Source: Lacticaseibacillus suilingensis (GTDB lineage Bacteria; Bacillota; Bacilli; Lactobacillales; Lactobacillaceae). Taken from it: a stretch of 64,000 bases of DNA. Below the pieces are notes generated by a model, which was given only the letters and a program-made list of their open reading frames with translations, had not been told where the DNA came from and did not search any database. Positions 33,453-40,761 of this stretch are shown here, one piece after another (the stretch's first letter is position 1; each line of letters starts with the position of its first letter). The DNA is taken from contig NZ_BOLV01000002.1 in NCBI RefSeq assembly GCF_016861845.1, positions 62,001 through 126,000 of the forward strand, written 5' to 3'. The translations under genes and the position numbers were made by a program.

Positions 33453-34718
33453 TTAATTGAAAAATGTGGCCTGGGCTGCGCCGATGGTGGCGAGCTTGGC
33501 ATGGGCGTAGGTCAACCCGCCTTGCATATACAAGGTGTATGGCGGCCGCATCGGGCCATCAGCGGAGTACTCAATGGTGGAGCCTTCGACGAAGTTCCCG
33601 GCGGCCATAATGACCTTATCTTCATAACCGGTCATTTCCTCGGCGATTGGGGTCACGAAGGCGTCAATTGGTGAGTTCTGCTGCACGGCCTTGGCAAAGG
33701 CGGTCATGTCTTTGGGGTTGCCGAAGTTGACGGTTTGAATCAAGTCCGTCCGCGGCGCATCCCAGCTTGGGCTGACCTGCAAGCCTAATTTCGCCAGCAG
33801 TGCAGCTTCAAAGATGGCGCCTTTGATTGCGCCACCGGTGACTTGCGGCGCGATGAAGAAGCCTTGATACATATCGGCCAAGTTGCCGTAGGTCGCGCCT
33901 TCAGCGCCACCAATGCCTGGCACAGTCATGCGATAGGACACCCGCTCAACCAGGTCTTTGCGGCCCACAATGTAGCCCCCGGACTTGGCCATGCCGCCGC
34001 CGGCATTTTTGATTAAGGAACCAGCCATCAGGTCAGCGCCGACTTGCAGCGGTTCGATCGGTTCGGAAAATTCGCCATAGGCATTGTCGATGAACACCCA
34101 GACGTCAGGCTTGACCGCCCGCACGGCTTTGATCATTTCGGCGATTTTGGCCACGGTAAAGGACTCGCGGGTCGCGTAGCCACGCGAGCGCTGAATCGTG
34201 ATCACCTTGGTTTCTGGCCGAATGCGCTTTTGAATGGCAGGCAAATCGGCACTACCATCGGCTTTCAACGGCACATAATCCGCTTTGATTCCGTATTCTT
34301 TGGGACTGCCGATACCATTGCCGGCCATTCCCAGTACTTCCTGCAAGGTGTCATAAGGCGCGCCGGTGATATAAAGGATTTCATCACCAGGCCGCACCAG
34401 CCCCAGCATCGCCACGCCAATCGTGTGGGTACCAGAGACGAACTGGGGCCGCACCAAAGCGTCCGCATATGGCGCCCCACCGCTGAGCACATCGGCGTAA
34501 ATGGCTTCCAACTTATCCCGGCCGACATCGCTGTCACCATAGCCGGTGGAACTGATCAGGTCGCTTTCCGCGACCTCATGCGCGCGAAAGCTGTCTAGCA
34601 CCTTCGCCTCATTGGTCAGCACCTGATCATCAATCGCTGCCAGCCGCGGAGCGATTTGCTCATCGACTTCGGCCACCGTTGCCATTAATTTGGGATCAAA
34701 TTTATCTTGCCACTTCAT
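33453..34718 (-). CDS. ynbB: PLP-dependent YnbB/aluminium-resistance family protein
   Basis: A 421-residue protein related to methionine gamma-lyase and cystathionine lyases. The KNAGGGMAKSGGYIVG region contains the likely PLP lysine (LIKNAGGG). ATG at 34718 has GGAGGAG upstream and overlaps the miaA 3' end. The miaA-ynbB-glnR-glnA order is the Bacillus order without hfq. Biochemical function is uncertain despite the aluminium-resistance label. Confidence 0.88.
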   Translation of the reverse strand: MKWQDKFDPKLMATVAEVDEQIAPRLAAIDDQVLTNEAKVLDSFRAHEVAESDLISSTGYGDSDVGRDKLEAIYADVLSGGAPYADALVRPQFVSGTHTIGVAMLGLVRPGDEILYITGAPYDTLQEVLGMAGNGIGSPKEYGIKADYVPLKADGSADLPAIQKRIRPETKVITIQRSRGYATRESFTVAKIAEMIKAVRAVKPDVWVFIDNAYGEFSEPIEPLQVGADLMAGSLIKNAGGGMAKSGGYIVGRKDLVERVSYRMTVPGIGGAEGATYGNLADMYQGFFIAPQVTGGAIKGAIFEAALLAKLGLQVSPSWDAPRTDLIQTVNFGNPKDMTAFAKAVQQNSPIDAFVTPIAEEMTGYEDKVIMAAGNFVEGSTIEYSADGPMRPPYTLYMQGGLTYAHAKLATIGAAQATFFN

Positions 34719-35673
34719 TTGAATGTACTCCTCCTTGAATGCGCCACGCTGAAACCAAAGCCGCCGCTTGCGCAGGCGCCTTGGGATCAGCAATCAGATC
34801 CAGCCAGTGGGCCGGCATCTGATGGCGAAAATACGTTAATTGTCGTTTGGCATAATGCCGTGAATGTTGCTGAATCAGCGCTGTGGCCGCCGCTAAGGAC
34901 TGCTCTCCGGCCAAATATGGGAGCAGTTCCTTGTAGCCTATGGCCTGCAGCGCCTGAGCCGTCGGCGGCGGCGCCTGCGCCAACACGGCTTGCACTTCGG
35001 CCACTAAGCCCGCGTTAAGCATGGCCACCACCCGCGTATTAATCCGGTCATACAAAGTCGCCCGCTCCGTGGTGAGGGCCAAGACCAAAGTATCGTATTG
35101 CGGGGTGCTGGGTGGCTGGGCCGAAAACAGCTGACCGGTTTGCTCAATCACTTCTAGCGCTCTGATCACCCGCCGTGAGTTGCCGGCGGGAATTTTGGCC
35201 GCCGCGGCCGGATCTTGAGCGGCCAATTGGTGCCACAGCCAGGCTTCATCATGAGCCGCTAACGCCGCTTGCCAGCGCACCCGGCTTGGTGAAGCGGCCT
35301 GGGTGCCCAGCGGCAAGCCCAGCCTTAGCGCATTCAGGTAAAAGCCCGTCCCGCCCACCACAATCGGTAGCTTACCGCGTCTGGCAATGTCAGCGATCGC
35401 CGCTTCGGCCCGATGCTGAAATTCAGCCGCAGAAAAACTAGCATTTGGCGGCACGATATCCAGCAGATGATGAGGGATTCCGCCTTGCTCCGCCGCTGTC
35501 ACTTTGGCCGTGCCAATATCCATGCCCTGATAGATTTGATAGGCGTCCCCATTGATGACTTCACCGTCAAATTGCTTGGCCAAAGCCACGGCCAAGGCAC
35601 TTTTGCCGGTAGCAGTCGGGCCCCCGATCATTAATACTTGCGTTTGGTTAGAATTATTCCCGCTCAATGTCAT
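34702..35673 (-). CDS. miaA: tRNA dimethylallyltransferase
   Basis: A 323-residue enzyme that prenylates A37 of tRNAs reading UNN codons. GGPTATGKSALAVALA is the P-loop; INGDAYQIYQGMDIGTAKVT and VGGTGFYLNAL follow as expected. Length is normal. Its 3' end overlaps the ynbB start by 17 bases. Confidence 0.95.
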   Translation of the reverse strand: MTLSGNNSNQTQVLMIGGPTATGKSALAVALAKQFDGEVINGDAYQIYQGMDIGTAKVTAAEQGGIPHHLLDIVPPNASFSAAEFQHRAEAAIADIARRGKLPIVVGGTGFYLNALRLGLPLGTQAASPSRVRWQAALAAHDEAWLWHQLAAQDPAAAAKIPAGNSRRVIRALEVIEQTGQLFSAQPPSTPQYDTLVLALTTERATLYDRINTRVVAMLNAGLVAEVQAVLAQAPPPTAQALQAIGYKELLPYLAGEQSLAAATALIQQHSRHYAKRQLTYFRHQMPAHWLDLIADPKAPAQAAALVSAWRIQGGVHSNEVAR

Positions 35674-35726
35674 ATATCAAGTATAATGTAGTTAGCACTT
35701 AAGTTCGATATATTGGAGGGATTTTT

Positions 35727-35906
35727 ATGAAACACAAATTTGCGACTGGGTTCCTGTTCGGAATTGTGGCTGCGGCCGGCGCCGTTGCCGGTGCGGTGTT
35801 AACATTCAAAAAGTCTTACATCGAACCCGTTGAAGAAAAAGTTGATGAGATCAATGCTAACCGCCGCAAGGCCAACCGCAAATCTCACGCTGCGCACCAA
35901 GGCTAA
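35727..35906 (+). CDS. DUF3042 family small membrane protein
   Basis: A 59-residue protein with one N-terminal hydrophobic helix (FATGFLFGIVAAAGAVAGAV), a conserved FKK turn and a charged tail (EPVEEKVDEINANRRKANRKSHAAH). This is the pattern of the Lactobacillales DUF3042 family; function unknown. TTGGAGGG precedes the ATG. A TATAAT at 35682-35687 is the likely -10; no clear -35 is seen. It is divergent from miaA. Confidence 0.88.
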   Translation: MKHKFATGFLFGIVAAAGAVAGAVLTFKKSYIEPVEEKVDEINANRRKANRKSHAAHQG

Positions 35907-35949
35907 CGCTACCTCGCTCCTAGCGAGGGGGTTGGTTCACTCAAAACGC

Positions 35950-35992
35950 AAAAGACGTGCCTGTTTGCAATCGCAAACAGCCACGTCTTTTT
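35950..35992. terminator. Bidirectional terminator between DUF3042 and rhodanese genes
   Basis: AAAAGACGTGGCTG-type arms (GACGTG, CTGTTTGC with GCAAACAG, CACGTC) with A and T runs on either side. Confidence 0.88.
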
Positions 35993-35994
35993 CA

Positions 35995-36396
35995 TTATGC
36001 TTCGCGTTTTTTCGTTTTGCCGGACCAGTTATCATAACCGCCCTTGAGGAAGTACAGATGCTGGAAGCCTTCTTTGCGCAGCTTGCGTGCCGCGCGCACG
36101 GACATGGCACCGGTTAAATCATAGAGATAAACCGGCAAGTCCTTGCGCAGTTCCACTTGGCGCTGCTTTAACTGCGTGTATGGCAGATTGCGGGCGCCCA
36201 GGATATGGCCGGCGTCAAAGTCGCCTTTTTCCCGCAGATCGATGATCTGTGCCTTGCGCATCGTCGCTTCAAAGTCTTCCGGCGTCATTTCGCCGCCGAC
36301 CGCTTTGAGCCGTGACTTCTGCCACATTTGATACAAATAGTTGGCGGCCCAGACGACCAGCCCAATCCCAACAACAACCAGCAACAAGTTCCCCAT
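35995..36396 (-). CDS. yqhL: Membrane-anchored rhodanese-like protein lacking the catalytic cysteine (YqhL-like)
   Basis: A 133-residue protein with one N-terminal transmembrane helix (residues 2-22) and a cytoplasmic rhodanese domain. In the active-site loop LYDLTGAMSVRAA the position of the catalytic Cys is Asp, so sulfurtransferase activity is not expected. The same feature is found in the YqhL group. It is the last gene after glucokinase, 55 bases away. Confidence 0.85.
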   Translation of the reverse strand: MGNLLLVVVGIGLVVWAANYLYQMWQKSRLKAVGGEMTPEDFEATMRKAQIIDLREKGDFDAGHILGARNLPYTQLKQRQVELRKDLPVYLYDLTGAMSVRAARKLRKEGFQHLYFLKGGYDNWSGKTKKREA

Positions 36397-36451
36397 TACA
36401 AATTCGCTCCTTAACAGACTCTTCGCCCTGATTTTTTAATGCTAATGTTCT

Positions 36452-37411
36452 TTATGCGCGAGCCAAGCTAGCGGCCCCCACCACACCGGCGGTATTGCCC
36501 AAAGTGGCCAAACGCAGGTGCGTAGTGTTGCGCACATTCGGGAAAGTAAATTCGTTGAAATACTTCTGGACCCGCGTCAGCAAGAAGTCGCCGGCTGCGG
36601 AAACGCCGCCGCCAATCAGCAGAAATTCAGGGTTCAGCATGTTCCCAATGTTCCCCAAGCCAAGGCCAAGGTAGTAGCACACTTTATCGACAATCATCAA
36701 AGCCAGCTTGTCACCAGCCTGGGCGCAGTCGAAGACAATCTTACTGGAGATATCTTCGCCATCATCCAAAATCTGCTTCAAGCGGGAGTCGCCAGCAAAT
36801 TCTTCGGCCATGTCGCGCGCCACATGCACAATCCCGGTGGCGGAAGCAACAGTCTCCAAGCAGCCGCGCTTGCCGCAGGTGCACATGTAGCCGTCTGGTT
36901 GGACGGTCACATGGCCGACTTCACCGGCAGAACCTGCCGCACCATGCAGCAAGATGCCATCGGACACAATGCCGGCACCAATCCCGGTGCCCAAAGCCAC
37001 CAGCGTCACGTTGTCGGACTTGTCGCCGGCGCCTTTCCACTGTTCGCCCATCGCTGCCACGTTGACGTCGTTGTCGATCGCAAACGGAATGCCAGTGGCC
37101 GCTTCAATGTCGCGCTTGGGATACTGCATGGTCTTCCAGTTTAGGTTGTAGGCGCCAATGACGGTGCCTTGGGCAGGATCAACTGTCCCTGGGGTACCCA
37201 TGCCGATGCCTTGGAAATCAGCTGCGCTCATGTCATAAAGCTTCAAGTGGTCTTGGATAGACGCGATGATATCAGGGATGATGTGGCTGCCTTCATCCAA
37301 AATATTCGTGTCAATACTCCACCGTTGTTGAATTTCACCGTCTTCGGTTAAAATTGCAAACTTGCAGGTGGTACCGCCTAAATCAACGCCCATCAGTTTC
37401 TTGTCCGCCAT
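36452..37411 (-). CDS. glk: Glucokinase (ROK family)
   Basis: A 319-residue kinase that phosphorylates glucose at C6. GVDLGGTTCKFAI near residue 8 is the phosphate loop, IDNDVNVAA and GTGIGAGIV follow. CTCGKRGCLE gives the Cys-rich zinc motif of ROK proteins. ATG at 37411 follows TGGAGGAAA inside the end of yqgQ; the ATG five codons earlier has no site. The rhomboid-yqgQ-glk order is conserved in Bacillus. Confidence 0.95.
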   Translation of the reverse strand: MADKKLMGVDLGGTTCKFAILTEDGEIQQRWSIDTNILDEGSHIIPDIIASIQDHLKLYDMSAADFQGIGMGTPGTVDPAQGTVIGAYNLNWKTMQYPKRDIEAATGIPFAIDNDVNVAAMGEQWKGAGDKSDNVTLVALGTGIGAGIVSDGILLHGAAGSAGEVGHVTVQPDGYMCTCGKRGCLETVASATGIVHVARDMAEEFAGDSRLKQILDDGEDISSKIVFDCAQAGDKLALMIVDKVCYYLGLGLGNIGNMLNPEFLLIGGGVSAAGDFLLTRVQKYFNEFTFPNVRNTTHLRLATLGNTAGVVGAASLARA

Positions 37412-37637
37412 GATTGTTTCCTCCATGTGTTTGAATTAAAGGATGCTTCTCCTCTTGAGCATGTTCGTGTCGGAGCACGATTTTGGCTGAGGCATAGGTT
37501 TTATCATCAATCAGCTGGGCTTTGTGAAGGCGATCCACTTCCACCGCTGCCAATTCGATATCCCACAGCCGCTCACCGACGTGAACGTAGGTGCCGTAGC
37601 GCTTGAGTAATTGCAAAACGTCATAAAAAGTCTTCAT
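37383..37637 (-). CDS. yqgQ: YqgQ family (DUF910) protein
   Basis: An 84-residue protein. MKTFYDVLQLLKRYGTYVHVGERLWDIELAAVEV is the conserved three-helix YqgQ core; a polar tail (QTHGGNNHGGQETDGR) follows. ATG at 37637 overlaps the rhomboid stop as ATGA and the gene overlaps glk by 29 bases. A possible nucleic-acid binding role has been suggested from structure, not shown here. Confidence 0.9.
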   Translation of the reverse strand: MKTFYDVLQLLKRYGTYVHVGERLWDIELAAVEVDRLHKAQLIDDKTYASAKIVLRHEHAQEEKHPLIQTHGGNNHGGQETDGR

Positions 37638-38314
37638 CAGAATGCCCCGAAAGCGGCCCACACCATCGCGCCTGAGGCCACGACCAATACTACGGCAGCG
37701 ATCACTTGGCGCACCCGGCTGCTGGTGAAACGCGGAACCCCAAGCACTGTCGCAATCAAGAAGCCGCCAACAAACCCGCCAATGTGACCCCAAATATCAA
37801 CGCCGCTCATGAACAGATCCATCACCAAGTTCAAGCCCGCCAGTAAAATGAACTGCTTGGCTAACGCCGTGATTTGCGGATCATCGCGGAAGGTATCATA
37901 GAGCATCAGAAATGCCCCCATCAGCCCAAACAGCGAAGTCGAGGCGCCGGCCGCTAGCCCGGTTGAATTAAACACCGCGCTCGCTAGGTTGCCGGTGATA
38001 CCTGACAGCAGGTACACCACAAAAAAACGCCAGTGGCCAAAAATGCGTTCAGTCAACATGCCCAGGTAGTACAGCGTGACGCCATTGACGACAATGTGCA
38101 TCAAGCCGATGTGGACAAAAATCGGCGTAATCAACCGCCACCACTGGCCTGCTTCAATCAGCAGGTTGTAGCGCGCGCCGAACTGAAGCAGCACCATGGT
38201 ATCAGTACTGCCACCAGCCAGCGTTTCAAGCAGGTAAACCAACACGGTAATGCCAAGCAAGCCATAAGTGACAAAAGGCTGGTTAGCAAGTCTGCGGTAG
38301 CCAGAACTGTGCAA
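37637..38314 (-). CDS. gluP: Rhomboid family intramembrane serine protease (GluP/YqgP-like)
   Basis: About 225 residues and six transmembrane helices. GASTSLFGL holds the nucleophile Ser of the GxSx motif and WGHIGGFVGGF the catalytic His; HIGLMHIVVN lies in the loop region. The TTG at 38314 is chosen because AAAGGAG lies eight bases upstream; an earlier TTG at 38338 has no site. It leads the operon with yqgQ and glk. Confidence 0.9.
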   Translation of the reverse strand: MHSSGYRRLANQPFVTYGLLGITVLVYLLETLAGGSTDTMVLLQFGARYNLLIEAGQWWRLITPIFVHIGLMHIVVNGVTLYYLGMLTERIFGHWRFFVVYLLSGITGNLASAVFNSTGLAAGASTSLFGLMGAFLMLYDTFRDDPQITALAKQFILLAGLNLVMDLFMSGVDIWGHIGGFVGGFLIATVLGVPRFTSSRVRQVIAAVVLVVASGAMVWAAFGAF

Positions 38315-38358
38315 AGGGGTGGCTCCTTTCTGAATCAAACTAGGTCAACGTCATGCAA

Positions 38359-38391
38359 TAAAAAACCGCTACCCAACCAACTTGGGAGCGG
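38359..38391 (-). terminator. Terminator after the PBP2b gene
   Basis: Minus-strand CCGCTCCCA pairs with TGGGTAGCGG (one bulge) and runs into six T residues. Confidence 0.85.
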
Positions 38392-38467
38392 CCGGTGCGC
38401 ACAACAACAGAACATGTCCAAGTTTCACAAATCAGTGTAGCATTATTTCCGCTGATTGCCTAGCCGC

Positions 38468-40588
38468 TCAACCATTGGCGGTCTTTTGATGAACCGAATA
38501 ATTCTTCTGCGTTGGCACCTTATAGAGCTTGTAGTAATCCTGGAACATTAACTTCGCAATATCATACGCCCATGAAGACATCTTGCTGACGTTAGGCACC
38601 ACGATGGCGATTGCCACTTGCGGATCGCTCGCTGGAGCATAACCAATGAAACTTTGGGTGATGGCTTCGACCTGAGTTGAATTCGAATTTTCCGGATCAG
38701 TGCGCGTGAAGGTTTGCGCCGTCCCAGTTTTCCCAGCCACGCCAGGATTGAGGCTTTGCAGCGCCGTCCCAGTCGCATAACCGCTGGTGCCGTGCACCAC
38801 TTGCCACATCCCCTGCTTAACCAAGTTGATTTGGTCCTGGTTATTCTTGATTTTGGACAACACCGTTGGCGTGGTCGTGCTCAAAATTGGCCCTGAACTG
38901 CCATCACTGAGGGTTTGGCTGACACTCTTCACAATATACGGTTTCATCCGGTAGCCATTGTTGGCGATAGTGCTGACATATTGAATGGCTTGGATCAACG
39001 TGTAGGTATCCAAGTTACCATAGGACAAGTCCAGCGCCGAGCCGACATTGAAACGGCCATCGGTGTATTCAGCCCCTTCCAACCCGGCAATTTCACCAGG
39101 CAGGTCGATGCCAGTTTTCTGACCGAGTCCGAATTGATTAAAGTAACCACGCATCTTGCTGAAAATGTCCTTATTCATATACAAATGCGAATTGGCCACA
39201 TAATCCGCGTGGCCTTCAAGCATGGCCAGGTGCATCATGTAGGTGTTTGAGGAGACTTCCAAGGCTTTCGTCGCGGTCAGGCTGCTAAATTTGCCAATCC
39301 CATAGTCAGACTTTTTGACTGGGGTATTCGGTAAGTAAATAGCGGAGTCGCCAAGCGTATTGTTGTTCACGGTAATGACGCCATCTTGCAGCGCCCCTAG
39401 CACCATGGCAGGCTTGGCAATTGACCCCATGGCGAACGCCCGGTTCAAAACGCCCAAAGAATCATTGGTCACTTCATGTGTCTTGACGTTTTGATGCAAC
39501 CCAGAAATAGCCAAAATTGCGCCAGTTTTGGGATTCATCGCCACCGCATAGGCCCCATCGGACACGCCAGCTTCGCCAGCAGCCTTGGCCTGGTTGAAGA
39601 CCTTCGTCACATCGTCATCCACCATTTTCTGGTAGGCGGAATCGATGGTCAAATTCAGGTTGGCGCCTTGTTGGCCCTGAAAATCGGTGGTTGAGCTGAC
39701 AATGCTGTTGTCACGCCCGATTTCTACCTTAGTGCGACTCTTGGCGCCTTTGAGAATGCTTTCGTATTCTTTTTCCAGATAGCTGGTGCCGACCCGATCA
39801 TTGCGGGCGTAGCCGTTGGCGAGGTATTCATTCAGCGTTTCCGCTGGTAGCCCGGTCTTTTCTGAGGACACCGTGCCAATGATACTCAGCATCGATTTAC
39901 CGTTCGGATAGGAACGCTCCCAGTCTGTGCCCAAACTGATGCCAGGCATTTTGGTGAGATGTTCGCCGACTTCTGCCACTTCTTGCTCAGACACGTTTTG
40001 ATCTTTGATGTAAACCGTGGTGAGTTGCGTGGCGCCGTTCATTTTTTTGTAAATCGCGGCGGCGTCTTTTTCTCGGTCAGAGTAATCAGGCAAGTGTTTC
40101 GACACGTAACTCAGCTGGGCTTGGTACTGTTTGCTTGTGTCTGTCGTGGCTTGCATCGCCGCTGACAGCTTTTTCAGCACCGCATCAGAAGCGGTTTTAT
40201 CCGCGAGATAATAGTCAGCGTAGTCCCGTTTGCGCATGCCATCAAGGGAAATCGTGACATACTTAGACAGCTCGTCAGCAGTGTCACGCATGGTTTGCGC
40301 CGAAACGCCAACACTTTTGGTGTACACAATCGCATTGTTGGCCGAGTTCGCCACCAACAGTCGGCCTTCACTATCATAGATCTGGCCCCGAGGCACACTG
40401 CCGGTGACCGTCGCCTGATCCGTACTGTCAACATCCGCGCGGAACTTGGCGCCATTCATGATTTGCAGGTACGCTAACTGCGCCACCAGCGCCGCTAGCA
40501 GCAAAAACACGAAGAAAAATAACAAGTTCAGGCGAAACGGAATGTGCGAGCGCTCGCGCTTGGGCTTCGGCGTGCGAATGTATTTCAA
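38468..40588 (-). CDS. pbp2b: Class B penicillin-binding protein PBP2b
   Basis: A 706-residue transpeptidase with one N-terminal membrane anchor (about residues 21-45). An extracellular dimerisation/pedestal domain and the transpeptidase domain follow. Catalytic motifs are SIAK, SSN and KTGTAQ. It crosslinks lateral or septal peptidoglycan. TTG at 40588 is preceded by AAGGAG. It is divergent from the YfhO gene and ends at its own terminator. Confidence 0.95.
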   Translation of the reverse strand: MKYIRTPKPKRERSHIPFRLNLLFFFVFLLLAALVAQLAYLQIMNGAKFRADVDSTDQATVTGSVPRGQIYDSEGRLLVANSANNAIVYTKSVGVSAQTMRDTADELSKYVTISLDGMRKRDYADYYLADKTASDAVLKKLSAAMQATTDTSKQYQAQLSYVSKHLPDYSDREKDAAAIYKKMNGATQLTTVYIKDQNVSEQEVAEVGEHLTKMPGISLGTDWERSYPNGKSMLSIIGTVSSEKTGLPAETLNEYLANGYARNDRVGTSYLEKEYESILKGAKSRTKVEIGRDNSIVSSTTDFQGQQGANLNLTIDSAYQKMVDDDVTKVFNQAKAAGEAGVSDGAYAVAMNPKTGAILAISGLHQNVKTHEVTNDSLGVLNRAFAMGSIAKPAMVLGALQDGVITVNNNTLGDSAIYLPNTPVKKSDYGIGKFSSLTATKALEVSSNTYMMHLAMLEGHADYVANSHLYMNKDIFSKMRGYFNQFGLGQKTGIDLPGEIAGLEGAEYTDGRFNVGSALDLSYGNLDTYTLIQAIQYVSTIANNGYRMKPYIVKSVSQTLSDGSSGPILSTTTPTVLSKIKNNQDQINLVKQGMWQVVHGTSGYATGTALQSLNPGVAGKTGTAQTFTRTDPENSNSTQVEAITQSFIGYAPASDPQVAIAIVVPNVSKMSSWAYDIAKLMFQDYYKLYKVPTQKNYSVHQKTANG

Positions 40589-40678
40589 AGTTCTCGACTC
40601 CTTCTTCTATCCTCTGCAGTTTAGCAAAATCTAGGGCTAAACGCCATGCCTTACCGAATCATGTTATAGTAAAAGCAG

Positions 40679-40740
40679 TTGAACTGACGGGCTTAGCGCA
40701 AGATTTTACCGATTCCTAACCTTGCCAGCTGCCAGTTCAA
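40679..40740 (+). promoter_or_regulatory. Leader of the YfhO-family gene with a long-range inverted repeat
   Basis: TTGAACTG (40679-40686) and CAGTTCAA (40733-40740) are perfect inverted repeats about 46 bases apart, ending just before AGGAGG. A TATAGT at 40664-40669 would start transcription a few bases before the first arm, so the RNA could fold its 5' end near the ribosome binding site. Confidence 0.45.
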
Positions 40741-40761
40741 ATCGTGGTTCAGGAGGCCTTT

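Noticed and set aside
34702-34718. hfq between miaA and ynbB
   Set aside because: The two genes overlap, so there is no room for it.
38339-38467. rpmG (ribosomal protein L33) next to PBP2b, as in some Firmicutes
   Set aside because: The gap is only about 130 bases, holds a terminator, and has no frame with the L33 cysteines.
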